Source of the DNA: Rhinopithecus roxellana
Taxonomy: Eukaryota; Chordata; Mammalia; Primates; Cercopithecidae
Length of the DNA stretch: 64,000 nucleotides
Direction of reading: 5' to 3'
Assembly (NCBI RefSeq): GCF_007565055.1
Contig: NC_044565.1
Coordinates: 38,587,711 to 38,651,710, forward strand
A program made the position numbers and the translations under genes. This document shows, piece after piece, positions 34,645 through 45,925 of this stretch; the stretch's first letter is position 1, and each line of letters starts with the position of its first letter. The notes beneath the pieces are model-generated. The model searched no databases and was not told where the DNA came from. It saw only the letters and a program-made list of their open reading frames with translations.

Positions 34645-35162
34645 GCTGGGTATGGTGGCTCATGTCTGTAACTCCAGCACTTTGGGAAGCTGAGGCAGGT
34701 GAATCACTTGAGGTCAGGAGTTCGAGACCAGCCTGACCAACATGGTGAAACCCTGTCTCTATTAAAAACACAAAAATTTGCTGGGAATTGTGGCGCATGT
34801 CTGTAATCCCTGCTACTCGGGAGTCTGAGGCAGGAGAATGGCATGAACCCAGGAGGCGGAGGTTGCAGTGTGCCAAGATCACCCCACTGCACTCCAGCCT
34901 GGGCGACAGAGAAAGACTCTGCTGAAAGAAAAGAAAGAAAGAGGAAGGGAAGGAAGGAAGGAAGGGAGGGAGGGAGGGAGAGAGGCAGGGAGGGAGGGAG
35001 GGAGGAAAGAAGGAAGGGAAGGAAGGGAAAGAAAAGAAAGAAAAGAAAGGGAAAGGAAAGGAAAGGGAAGGAAGGAAGGAAGGAAGGAAGGAAGGAAGGA
35101 AGGAAGGAAGGAAGGAAGGAAGGAAGGAAGGAAGGAAGGAAGGGAGGGAGGGAAGGAAGGAA
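34645..35162 (+). mobile_element. Alu whose A-tail became a polypurine tract
   Basis: The Alu body runs from gctgggtatggtggctcatg to about 34920. It is followed by 240 bp of G/A sequence instead of a plain A-tail. The short duplication aatgatta at 34632..34639 and 35161..35168 shows that the purine tract lies inside the insertion. Confidence 0.85.
34924..35162 (+). repeat. Polypurine microsatellite (GAAA)n(GGGA)n(GGAA)n
   Basis: Only purines except one C at 34986; 176 uninterrupted purines from 34987. It holds blocks of GAAA, GGGA and about 19 GGAA units at 35066..35142. In the EHBP1 transcript it is a polypyrimidine run. Frames of 100-118 codons are low-complexity and not genes. Confidence 0.97.
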
Positions 35163-35226
35163 TGATTATCGTGTACTTCAAACTCTTTCTAAAACATAGT
35201 ACAAAGAAAAACTAGAATATATTCTG

Positions 35227-35397
35227 CTAGCCTGTGCAACATGGTGAAATCTCGTCTCTACAAAAAAAACAAAAAATTAGCCAGCTGCTTGGGAGGCTGA
35301 GGTCAGGGGATCACCTGAGTCCAGGGAGGTCGAGGCTGCAGTGCTGTGATCATACCACTGCACTCTAGCCTGGGCAACAAGTAAGATCCTGTCTTAA
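35227..35397 (+). mobile_element. 5'-truncated Alu fragment
   Basis: 'cctgtgcaacatggtgaaat' to 'gggcaacaagtaagatcctg'. Abuts the full-length L1. Confidence 0.85.
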
Positions 35398-35410
35398 AAA
35401 ATATATATCT

Positions 35411-36443
35411 TGAGGTGGCGCCCAAGATGGCTGAATAGGAACAGCTCCAGCCTCCAGCTCCCAGTGTTAGCGACAAAGAAGATGGGTGATATCTGCATTT
35501 TCAACTGAGGTACCCGGTTCATCTCACTGGGGCGTGTTGGATAGTTGATGCTGGTCCGTGGGTGCAGCCCAACCAGCAAGAGCTAAAGCAGGGCAAGGCA
35601 TCACCTCACCTGGGAAGCGCAAGGGGGAAGGGAATTCCTTTTCCTAGCCAAGGGAAATTGAGACACACAACACCTGGAAAATCGGGTAACTCCCACCCTA
35701 ATACTGTGCTTTACCAAGGGTCTTAGCAAATGGCACACCAGGAGATTATATCCCACACCTGGTCCAGAGGGTCCCATGCCCACGGAGCCTCCCTCATTGC
35801 TAGCACAGCAGTCTGAGATCTAACTGCAAGGCAGCAGCAAGGCTGGGGGAGGGGTGCACACCATTGCTGAGGCTTAAGTAAATGAACAAAGGCGCCAGGA
35901 AGCTCGAATTGGGTGGAGCCCACCGCAGCTCAAGGAGGCCTGTCTGCCTCTGTAGACTCCACCTCTGGGGACAGGCCATAGCTAAACAAAAAACAGCAGA
36001 AACCTCTGCAGATGTAAAAGTCCCTGTCTGACAGCTTTGAAGAGAGCAGTGGTTCTCCCAGCACGGAGGCTGAGATCTGAGAACGGACAGACTGCCTGCT
36101 CAAGTGGGTCCCTGACCCCGAGTAGCCTAACTGGGAGACATCCCCCACTAGGTGCAGATTGACAATCACACCTCACACGGCTGGGTACACCCTGAGACGA
36201 AGCTTCCAGAGCAAGAATCAGACAGCAACACTCGCTGTGCAGCAATATTCTATCTTCTGCAGCCTCCGCTGCTGACACCCAGGCAAACAGGGTCTGGAGT
36301 GGACCTCAAGCAAACTCTAACAGACCGGCAGCTGAGGGTCCTGACTGTTAGAAGGAAAACTAACAAACAGAAAGGACACCCACACCAAAACCCCATCAGT
36401 ACGTCACCATCATCAAAGACCAAAGGCACATAAAACCACAAAG
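35411..36443 (+). promoter_or_regulatory. L1 5' UTR (sense promoter, possible antisense promoter)
   Basis: The roughly 1.03-kb GC-rich leader precedes the ORF1 ATG at 36444. It starts with caagatggc, the YY1-binding element that fixes the L1 start site. In human L1s the leader also contains an antisense promoter. Here that antisense direction is the transcription direction of EHBP1, and exons B and C lie downstream of it. Sense activity would run away from these exons. Activity in this decayed copy is inference only. Confidence 0.7.
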
Positions 36444-37488
36444 ATGGGGAAAAAGCAGTGCAGAAAAGCTGGAAATTCAAAAACTCAGAGCGCATCTCCC
36501 CCTCCAAAGGAACGCAGATCATCGCCAGCAACGGAACAAAGCTGGACAGAGAATGACGTTGACGAATGGAGAAAAGAAGGCTTCAGTCAATCAAACTTCT
36601 CAGAGCTAAAGTAAGAACTACGTAACCAGCGCAAAGAAACTAAAAACTTTTTGAAAGAATAGATGAATGGATATTCTTCTTTTAAAAGAATAGAAATGGA
36701 TAACTAGAATAATCAATGCAGAGAAGACCTTTAAAGAACTGATAGAGATGAAAACCATAACACGAGAACTACGTGACAAATGCACAAGCTTCAGAAACCG
36801 ACTCGATCAACTGGAAGAAAGAGTATCAGTGATTGAAGAGCAAATGAAGGAAATGAAACGAGAAGAGAAATGTAGAGAAAAAAGAGTAAAAAGAAATGAA
36901 CAAAGCCTCCAAGAGATATGGGATTATGCGAAAAGACCAAATCCACGTCTGATTGGTGTGCCTGCAAGTGACAGGGAAGATGGAACCAAGGTGGAAAACA
37001 CTCTGCAGGATGTCATCCAGGAGAACTTCCCCAACCTACTAAGGCAGGCCAACATTCAAATTCAGGAAATACACAGAACGCCACAAAGATACTCCTCCAG
37101 AAGAGCAACTCCAAGACACATAATTGCCAGATTCACCAAAGATGAAATGAAGGAAAAAATGTTAAGGGCAGCCAGAGAGAAAGGTCGGGTTACCCACAAA
37201 GGGAAGCCCATCAGACTAACAGCAGATCTCTCAGCAGAAACTCTACGAGCCAGAAGACAGTGGGGGCCAAAATTCAACATTCTTAAAGAAAAGAATTTTA
37301 AACCCAGAATTTCATATCCAGCCAAACTAGGTTTCATAAGTGAAGGAGAAATAAAATCCTTTGCAGACAAGCAAATGCTGAGAGATTTTGTCACCACAAG
37401 GCCTGCCCTACAAGAGATCCTGAAGGAAGCACTAAACATAGAAAGGAACAACTGGTACCAGCCATTGCAAAAACATGCCAAAATATAA
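36444..37488 (+). pseudogene. L1 ORF1 (RNA-binding chaperone), broken
   Basis: The reading starts MGKKQCRKAG, as expected for L1 ORF1p, and hits a TAA at 36612..36614 (codon 57). A shift of frame follows. The longest open part, 36748..37488, gives 246 codons covering the end of the coiled coil, the RRM-like domain and the C-terminal domain, ending ...QPLQKHAKI. ORF1p is the trimeric RNA-binding protein of the L1 particle, about 338 residues in active copies. The stop and frameshift make this a pseudogene. Confidence 0.9.
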
Positions 37489-37551
37489 AGTCCATCGATG
37501 CTAGGAAGAAAATGCATCAACTAACGAGCAAAATAACCAGCTAATCTCATA

Positions 37552-40500
37552 ATGACAGGATCAAGTTCACACATAACAATATTAACCTGAAATGTAAACG
37601 GACTAAATGGTCCAATTAAAAGACACAGACTGGCAAATTGGACAAAGAGTCAAGACCCATCAGTTTGCTGTATTCCGGAGACCCATCTCACATGCAGAGA
37701 AACACATAGGCTCAAAATAAAGGGATGGAGGAAGATCTACCAAGCAAATGGAAAACAAAAAAAGCAGGGGTTGCAATCCTAGTCTCTGATAAAACAGACT
37801 TTAAACCATCAAAGATCAAAAGAGACAAAGAAAGCCATTACATAATGGTAAAGGGATCAATTCATCAGGAAGAGCTAACTATCCTGAATATATATGCACC
37901 CAATACAGGAGCACCCAGATTCATAAAGAAAGTCCTTAGAGACTTACAAAGAGACTTAGACTCCCATACAATAATAATGGGAGACTTTAACACCCCACTC
38001 TCAACATTAGACAAATGAACAAGACAGAAAGTTAACAAGGATATCCAGGAATTGAACTCAACTCTGCACCAAGCGGACCTAATACACATCTACAGAACTC
38101 TCCACCCCAAATCAACAGAATACACATTCTTCTCAGCACCACATCGTACTTATTCCAAAATTGACCACATAGTTGGAAGTAAAGCACTCCTCAGCAAATG
38201 TAAAAGAACAGAAATTATAACAAACTGCCTCTCAGACCGCAGTGCATTCAAACTAGAACTCAGGACGAAGAAACTCAATCAAAACCGCTCAACTACATGG
38301 AAACTGAACAACCTGCTCCTGAATGACTACTGGGTACATAACAAAATGAAGGCAGAAATAAAGATGTTCTTTGAAACCAATGAGAACAAAGATACAACAT
38401 ACCAGAATCTCTGGTATACATTTAAAGCAGTGTGCAGAGGGAAATTTATAGCACTAAATGCCCACAAGAGAAAGCAGGAAAGATCTAACATTGACACCAT
38501 AACATCACAATTAAAAGAACTAGAGAAGCAAGAGCAAACACATTCAAAAGCTAGCAGAAGGCAAGAAATAACTAAGATTAGAGCAGAACTGAAGGAGATA
38601 GAGACACAAAAAACCCTCCAAAAAATCAATGAATCCAGGAGCTGGTTTTTGGAAAAGATCAACAAAATCGATAGACCACTAGCAAGACTAATAAAGAAGA
38701 AAAGAGAGAAGAAACACATAGACGCAATAAAAATGATAAAGGGGATATCACCACCGACCCCACAGAAATATTACCATCAGAGAATACTATAAACACCTCT
38801 ACGCAAATAAACTAGAAAACCTAGAAGAAATGGATAATTTCCTGGACACTTACACTCTCCCAAGACTAAACCAGGAAGAAGTTGAATCCCTGAATAGACC
38901 AATAGCAGGCTCTGAAATTGAGGCAACAATTAATAGCCTACCAACCAAAAAAGTCCAAGACCAGAAGGATTTACAGCCGAATTCTACCAGAGGTACAAGG
39001 AGGAGCTGGTACCATTCCTTCTGAAACTATTCCAATCAATAGAAAAAGAGGGAATCCTCCCTAACTCATTTTATGAGGCCAACATCATCCTGATACCAAA
39101 GCCTGGCAGAGACACAACAAAAAAAGAGAATTTTAGACCAATATCCCTGATGAACATCGATGCAAAAATCCTCAATAAAATACTGGCAAACCGAATCCAG
39201 CAGCACATCAAAAAGCTTATCCACCATGATCAAGTGGGCTTCATCCCTGGGATGCAAGGCTGGTTCAACATTCGCAAATCAATAAACATAATCCAGCATA
39301 TAAACAGAACCAAAGACAAAAACCACATGATTATCTCAATAGATGCAGAAAAGGCCTTTGACAAAATTCAACAGCCCTTCATGCTAAAACTCTCAATAAA
39401 TTCGGTATTGATGGAACATATCTCAAAATAATAAGAGCTATTTATGACAAACCCACAGCCAATATCATACTGAATGGGCAAAAACTGGAAGCATTCCCTT
39501 TGAAAACTGGCACAAGACAGGGATGACCTCTCTCACCACTCCTATTCAACATAGTGTTGGAAGTTCTGTAGGGCAATCAGGCAAGAGAAAGAAATCAAGG
39601 GTATTCAGTTAGGAAAAGAAGAAGTTAAATTGTCCCTGTTTGCAGATGACATGATTGTATATTTAGAAAACCCCACTGTCTCAGCCCAAAATCTCCTTAA
39701 GTCGATAAGCAACTTCAGCAAAGTCTCAGGATACAAAATCAAACGTCCAAAAATCACAAGCATTCTTATACACCAGTAACAGACAAACAGAGAGTCAAAT
39801 CATGAATGAACTCCCATTCACAACAGCTTCAAAGAAAATAAAATACCTAGGAATCCAACTTACAAGGGATGTAAAGGACCTCTTCAAGGAGAACTACAAA
39901 CCACTGCTCAGTGAAATAGAAGAGGACACAAACAAATGGAAGAACATACCATGCTCATGGATAGGAAGAATAATATTGTGAAAATGACCATACTGCCCAA
40001 GGTAATTTATAGATTCAATGCCATCCCCATTAAGCTACCAATGACTTTCTTCACAGAATGGAAAAAACTGCTTTAAAGTTCATATAGAACCGAAAAAGAC
40101 CCCGCATTGCCAAGACAATCCTAAGCCAAAAGAACAAAGCTGGAGGCATCACCCTACCTGACTTCAAACTATACTACAAGGTTACAGTAACCAAAACAGC
40201 ATGGTACTGGCACCAAAACAGAGATATAGACCAATGGAACAGAACAGAGCCTCAGAAATAATACCACACATCTACAGCCATCTGATCTTTGACAAACCTG
40301 ACAAAAACAAGAAATGGGGAAAGGATTCCCTATTTAATAAATGGTGCTGGGATAACTGGCTAGCCATAAGTAGAAAGCTGAAACTGGATCCTTTCCTTAC
40401 TCCTTATACAAAAATTAATTCAAGATGGATTAGAGACTTAAATGTTAGACCTAAAATCATAAAAACCCTAGAAGAAAACCTAGGTATTACCATTCAGGAC

Positions 40501-41365
40501 ATAGGCATGGGCAAGGACTTCATGACTAAAACACCAAAAGCAACGGCAACAAAAGCCAAAATTGACAAATGGGATCTAATTAAATTAAAGAGCTTCTGCA
40601 CAGCAAAAGAAACTACCATGAGTGAACAGGCAACCTACAGAATGGGAGAAAATTTTTGCAATCTACTCATCTGACAAAGGGCTAATATCCAGAACCTACA
40701 AAAAACTCAAACAAATTTACAAGAAAAAAGCAAACAACCCCATCAAAAAGTGGGCAAAGGATATGAACAGACACTTCTCAAAAGAAGACATTCATACAGC
40801 CAACAGACACAAGAAAAAATGTTCATCATCACTCACTATCAGAGAAATGCAAATCAAAACCACAATGAGATACCATCTCACACCAGTTAGAATGACAATC
40901 ATTAAAAAATCAGGAAACAACAGGTGCTGGAGAGGATGTGGAGAAATAGGAACACTTTTACACTGTTGGTGGGACTGTAGACTAGTTCAACCATTGTGGA
41001 AAACAATGTGGCAATTCCTCAAGGATCTAGAACTAGAAATGCCATTTGACCCAGTCATCCCATTACTGGGTATATACCCAAAGGATTATAACTCATGCTG
41101 CTATAAAGACACATGCACACGTATGTTTATTGTGGCACTATTTACAATAGCAAAGACTTGGAATCAACCCAAATGTCCATCACTGACAGACTGGATTAAG
41201 AAAATGTGGCACATATACACCATGGAATACTATGCAGCCATAAAAAAGGATGAGTTCATGTCCTTTGTAGGGACATGGAAGCAGCTGGAAACCATCATTC
41301 TCAGCAAACTATCGCAAGAACAGAAAACCAAACACCTCATGTTCTCACTCATAGGTGGGAATTGA
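37552..41365 (+). pseudogene. L1 ORF2 (endonuclease/reverse transcriptase), broken
   Basis: The ORF2 start at 37552 is followed by a TGA after 12 codons (37588..37590), and the frame then changes several times. Domains can be followed in order. The endonuclease runs to about 38260, with 'ETHLTCRETHRLKIKGWRK'-type sequence. The reverse transcriptase is around 38830-39780, with an intact FADDM catalytic box at about 39638..39652. The C-terminal cysteine-rich segment (CWRGCGEIGT and HCWWDC) is near 40922-40980. The last open part is 40622..41365. Active ORF2p is about 1275 residues; the span fits, but no continuous frame remains. Confidence 0.92.
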
Positions 41366-41576
41366 AAAATGAGATCACTTGGACACAGGAAGGGGAACAT
41401 CACACACCGGGGCCCATTGTGGGGAGGGGAGAGGTGGGAGGGATAGCATTAGGAGATACACCTAATGTAAATGACGAGTTAATGGGCACAGCACACCAAC
41501 ATGGCACATGTATACATATGTAACAAACCTGCACGTTGTGCACATGTACCCTAGAACTTAAAGTATAATAATAAAA

Positions 41577-42006
41577 TAAACAAACAAAAAAACAAATAAA
41601 AATCCCCTTCCATGGTAAAAGAAAAATAAAATAAAAATAAATATGTATATATATATCTCTCTCTCTTCTCTGACCAATAGTTGCAGAGATTTGTTCCTCC
41701 TACATGAGTTCAACGGTACTTAGCAGCAAGTAATGTATACTTTAAAGGAAAAGCATCAGAAAACAGAAAGGTCTTTCAGAATAAAAAATGGTTCTAGTCT
41801 TTAGATTTAATGTAACTGATAGCTAACTTAGTAGCTGGAAACAAACGGTTTTCAATACTTCTAAAAGGTCATGGATCTCACTCTCAAGATTTTTTTTTAA
41901 GTTGCTTAACTTTTAAAATAATATAATCATTTCCTTCATAGTTTCTGGAACTTATTTTTATTTCCCTATTTAGCTTATTATGTACAATTTATAAAACGGC
42001 ATTTTC
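41577..42006. other. L1 tail remnant and intron
   Basis: A-rich tail with 'aaaataaaataaaaataaat' to about 41650, a TA/TC run near 41645-41668, then unassigned sequence. Confidence 0.55.
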
Positions 42007-42312
42007 TTTCTTTTTTTTTTTTTTTTTTTTTGAGATGGAGTTCCGATTTTGCTGCCCAGGCTGGAGTACAATGGCATGATCTCAGCTTATTGCAACCTCC
42101 ACCGCTCGGGTTCAAGCTATTCGCCTGCCTCAGCGCCCGTGTAGCTGGGATTACAAGCATGTGCCACCACATCCAGCTAATTTTGTATTTTTAGTAGAGA
42201 TGGGGTTTCACCATGTTGGTCAGGCTGGTCTCGAACTCCTGACCTCAGGTGATCCACCTGCCTCGGCCTCCCAAAGTGCTGGGATTACAGGCATGAGCCA
42301 CTGCGCCCAGCC
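42007..42312 (-). mobile_element. Alu (AluS type)
   Basis: The perfect 15-bp duplication taaaacggcattttc is at 41992..42006 and 42313..42327. Ends ccactgcgcccagcc. Confidence 0.95.
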
Positions 42313-42664
42313 TAAAACGGCATTTTCATAAATACATGAACATACTGCATCATAGTAACTTTTCACAAGAAGTACATTTGTTTTAAGAGAAATCCAATGA
42401 TTCTAACACATCCAGTAAAGATTTTAAAATATTAAGAGCATGACACATGGAAAATTCATTCAACAATAAGTAATTTCTTCCAGAAAATATTATATTCTAA
42501 GAAAACAAACCTGTAGCCTCATATGTTTGCATTTTGGATTCAAACAATGTTTGATATAATATGAAAAAGAATCTGAACCTAACAGAAGTTATTTGACTGA
42601 CTTTTCAATCTTTTCAATGTAAATGCAATGAAATAAAAAAGAATATCAAATATCAAATATAGGT
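42313..42664. other. Intron, nothing recognised
   Basis: AT-rich spacer between two Alus. Confidence 0.5.
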
Positions 42665-42811
42665 TTTTCTTTTCTTTTCTTTTCTTTTTTTTGCAGAGAT
42701 GGGGTTTTGCCATGTCACCAGGCTGGTCTCGAACTGCTGGACTCCAGTGATCCAACTGCCTCAGTCTTCCAAAGTGCTAGGGTTACAAGTGTGAACCACC
42801 GCACCCAGCCA
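42665..42811 (-). mobile_element. Partial Alu (one arm)
   Basis: (ttttc)n tail then 'gcagagatggggttttgcca' to 'accaccgcacccagcc'; a single arm. Confidence 0.88.
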
Positions 42812-43169
42812 GGATATTCTTAATTGACCTATAATCTAATGTATTTCCTTATGTTTCTCATTTTCTCTTAGAAAATAATTGCCATCTAATTTTTTTTCAA
42901 ACCCTGAATGTGGCGTTCAAGCTAATTATTAAAAGAGATAAATTGTTATTTGTTGATAACTAAAAACATTTAGAGGCTATTTCTAAAATGTATAGGTCTA
43001 GTCATATTCACCTGTTATACTTAGTGGATAAATTTATATTGGTCCTTTCCACAAAAGCTTATATTGACGAACAAATGTTATGTTTCTTTTTAGAACCCTT
43101 TCTCATATGTTAATGGTAAGAAAGCATTCAAATTACAATGCTCCCAAACTATAAACGTATGCTTTAAAG
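42812..43169. other. Intron, nothing recognised
   Basis: AT-rich; possibly the worn left part of the adjacent L1M fragment. Confidence 0.45.
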
Positions 43170-43790
43170 ATGTTGCTGCTCAGGATGTGAGGCAACTGAA
43201 ACTCTTCAATATTGCTGGTGAGAGTGCTTGGCGATTTCTTACAAGTTAAAAATGAACCTACCCTATTACCTGGTTATGCCTTTCCTTGGGATATGCTCAA
43301 GATAAAAAAATATTTTTCCCCAAAGACACTTGTACAATAATGTCTATAGCAGCTTTATTCACAAGAGTAAAAAACTGGAAAAAAAAATGTTCATCAACAC
43401 AGGAAGAGATAATTAAATTGTAGTATATTTATATGGTGGAATACTACTTAGCAATAAACAAATAAACTACCAAAACAGCACGAATAAATCTCAAAAACGT
43501 TATGACAGGTGAAACAAGCCTGACTATACTACTGTACTATTTTACATGAAACTCAAGAACAAGCAACACTAGTCTATGGTGACAGAAAATCAAAACAGTG
43601 TTCACCTCTGAGAGTTGGAAACTGCCTAGAAGAGGAACAAAAGAAAAAAGTGATGGAAACACTCTGTATCTTTACAGAAGTGGTAACTATATAAGTATAC
43701 ACATTGATCAAAGCTTACTGAATTATAAACTTAAGCTCTGTGTATTACACACATGTAAGTTTTAGCTCAATAAAAATAAAAGACTTAAAA
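43170..43790 (+). mobile_element. Old L1M 3' fragment
   Basis: Decayed ORF2 C-terminal text ('gtctatagcagctttattca', 'ggtggaatactacttagcaa') followed by an L1M-type 3' UTR ending 'ttagctcaataaaaataaaag'. Confidence 0.75.
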
Positions 43791-43960
43791 AAATGCCCTA
43801 AATAAAAAATTTTAAATCCAGAAAATCATAGAATTTCAATTAAAACTAATAAAGTTTTCTTTATACAGGTCTACCTGTAGAAAAACCAACATTCAATAAA
43901 CATTCTTTGGTCATTGTATACCAATAAAAAATATAGTCACATTTATTTATAGAACAGAAT

Positions 43961-44257
43961 TTTGTTTTTAGAGACAGTCTCACTCTGTCACCCAGGCTGG
44001 AGTGCAGTGGCACAATCCTAGCTCAAAAAAGCCTCAAACTCCTGGGCTCAAGTGATCCTCCCACCTCAACCTCTTGAGTAGCTGGGACTACAGGTATATC
44101 AACACACTTGGCTAATTTGCTTTTGTTTTTGCTTTTGTTTTTGTTTTTGTTTTTGTAGAGATGGGGTCTCACTATGTTTCCCAGGCTGATCTTAAATTCC
44201 TAGCCTCAAGTGATCCTCCTGCCTTGGCCTCCCCAAAGTGCCAGGATTATAGGCATA
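43961..44257 (-). mobile_element. Old Alu (AluJ type)
   Basis: 'ttagagacagtctcactctgtc' to 'gccaggattataggcata', with (tttttg)n in the middle A-rich linker. Confidence 0.9.
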
Positions 44258-44582
44258 AGGATAGAATATGACCAGGATAGAATTTTTAAAATATCTGTAG
44301 ATCTGTTATTGAATTTTATAAAATTTTGTTCCACTCCCCACAAACAAAATTATCAGTACTAAAAGAAATTTAAATCTTTGAAAAACCCAACTCCTCTTCT
44401 GCAACCCAACAACAGACTCAGATAACTCGTAACTCCTTAAGTGTGCCCTAACTTTGTCATCTTGTAATCTAAATAAATTAATCTCAGGTACAATTGTGTA
44501 AGTGGCACCTGTTTAATCATTAATTCTTAACACTGTAGTACAGAGAAGTTACTTAACTATTATGTTATTCAAGGCTCCTATC
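44258..44582. other. Intron, nothing recognised
   Basis: Spacer between Alu and the MLT1-type LTR. Confidence 0.5.
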
Positions 44583-44860
44583 CTAGTCCATTTGGGTTGC
44601 TGTAACAACATGCCACAGACTGAGTAACAAATAACGAGCAGAAATCTATTTTCTCACAGCTCTAAGAGCTAGAAGTTCAAGATCAAGGCATCGGCATCTG
44701 GTGAGGGCCTTCTTATTGCATCCTCATGTGGCAGAAGGCAGAAAAGAAAAAAGGAAACAAACTCCCTCTATCAAGCCCTTTTATAAGGATGCCTAATTCA
44801 ACTCACAAGGGAGAAGTCCTTACCCTAATCACTTCTTAAAGGACCCCCCACCGCCTTATA
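44583..44860 (-). mobile_element. MLT1-type MaLR LTR, reverse orientation
   Basis: The order 'ttgctgtaacaacatgccacagactg', 'tctcacagctctaagagctagaagtt', 'tctggtgagggcctt', 'ttttataaggatgcctaatt' and 'taatcacttcttaaaggacc' is the reverse complement of an MLT1 LTR. A MADE1 element directly follows and may have inserted into its end. Confidence 0.7.
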
Positions 44861-44932
44861 TTAGGTTGGTGCAAAAGTAACCGCAGTTTTTGCTATTAAG
44901 GCAAAACCGCAATTACTTTTGCACCAACCTAT
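44861..44932 (+). mobile_element. MADE1 mariner MITE (72 bp, hairpin)
   Basis: Starts ttaggttggtgcaaaagtaa and ends with its near-perfect inverse, ttacttttgcaccaacctatt. TA precedes it at 44859..44860. The loop is about 8 bp shorter than the 80-bp consensus. The arms pair over about 30 bp. MADE1 is the source of the primate miR-548 family, and the right arm here reads gcaaaaccgcaattactttt, close to a miR-548 3p sequence. Confidence 0.93.
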
Positions 44933-45183
44933 TCTATTACACTGGCAATACCTAATTTTTTTCAAACCATAGCAATTACCAAATTCAAGATCAAAACTCA
45001 GGTATCTGGCTCCCATTTTAAGAACAAGCAGTTAAAAGATTATAGCATCTGATCAATCCATTTTCAGTAGACAATCAAGAAAAAAAAAATCAAGTAACAT
45101 TTAAAAATATTCTACACTGGAACCAGAGCAGTTTGCTAATTTGTATTCAACATTTAGGTAAGAAATTTAGAAAACACACTAAC

Positions 45184-45241
45184 CTTAGAAGACTTCCTTC
45201 GGCTTCTTCTGGTCCAAACTACCACCAGTTTATCTGGTTGC
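45184..45241 (-). CDS. EHBP1: EHBP1 coding exon A (NT-C2 domain, about residues 35-54)
   Basis: On the minus strand this 58-bp exon starts with the third base of a Trp codon (phase 2) and encodes QPDKLVVVWTRRSRRKSSK, a beta-strand followed by the basic loop of the NT-C2 domain. The acceptor is good: a T-rich tract ending tttggcag. The donor is GTTAGT, a less common but usable form with T at +3. The next exon downstream is B, 16,949 bp away, across an intron that holds the full-length L1, the long L2 and several Alus. The upstream intron runs to the right edge of the window without a recognisable exon. The basic RRSRRK stretch fits a role in membrane or lipid contact, which is inference. Identity rests on an exact peptide match recalled for human EHBP1. 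Confidence 0.93.
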
Positions 45242-45714
45242 CTGCCAAACAGAAAAAAAAGTTAAACATAATTTATCTTAAATAAAGTTTCATTTTAGTG
45301 CCTTCAAAAGAGCAAAAATGTCATCTGCTTTAGGTTACATAGAGCAGCTACTGTTACAATAAAGCTCTATCAAATATAGACGTTGACTACAGATGTGATC
45401 TAATTTGCATAACTAATATTTCCTCCTTGTCCTTTTCTAACAATACTTAAGCAAGTTAATTCACAGGGACAAACCAAGTAAAATAAAATATTTAGAACTG
45501 GTTACTATTTTAAAAAGAAAAAGCACACACATATCTTCTCCAAAAATTAATACCATACTTCTCACACATTATTCCCTTTAATGTGAAGTAAATAGGCATA
45601 AAAAGGGCACTTCCAAAATAATTTAAATCTATGAATTCACTACTTTTGCATCTCTATATCTCATGAACAATGCTTGTGGTTTTTAAAACATTATTGTAGC
45701 CAATCATCTCAATT
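45242..45714. other. Intron just upstream of exon A, nothing recognised
   Basis: Contains the exon A pyrimidine tract next to the exon; the rest is unassigned. Confidence 0.5.
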
Positions 45715-45880
45715 ATCTTCATAAAAACAATATGGTACTGAAAAAATAGGCAAGGTACATATTATTATCCCTATTTTAATTAAGCTTAAAAGACTATTAA
45801 GTTAAATAACTAACCAAAAGCTCTGGCAGAACCAAGACTGAAATACAGTCTTCTAAACTCAGATTTCTCTTCTTTATCTT
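45715..45880 (-). mobile_element. MIR SINE
   Basis: 'attattatccctattttaat', 'taactaaccaaaagctctgg' and 'aaccaagactgaaatacag' resemble reverse MIR. Confidence 0.6.
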
Positions 45881-45925
45881 CCACTAATATAAAGTCAAAC
45901 AAAAATAATACATTTTCAGGTAATA

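Larger units (their letters stand above)
35411..41576 (+). mobile_element. Full-length L1 (L1PA-lineage) LINE, disabled
   Basis: A 6.17-kb L1 with 5' UTR, both ORF regions and 3' UTR is inserted in the intron between EHBP1 exons A and B, on the opposite strand to the gene. The 5' end begins gaggtggcgcccaagatggc, holding the YY1-type motif of primate L1 promoters. The 3' end is the usual 'aacttaaagtataataataaa' region followed by an A-rich tail to about 41650. A possible duplication, atatatatct, lies at 35401..35410 and near 41648, but the site is AT-rich and this is weak. Both frames carry stops and frameshifts, so it cannot move on its own. The degree of decay places it well before the youngest L1s. 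Confidence 0.92.

Noticed and set aside
34843..35215. Frames of 115-118 codons rich in Arg, Lys, Glu, Gly
   Set aside because: Translation of the purine microsatellite; low-complexity artefact.
35401..41657. Target site duplication atatatatct of the full-length L1
   Set aside because: Both sites are in AT microsatellite-like sequence, so the match has little weight; mentioned but not listed as a feature.
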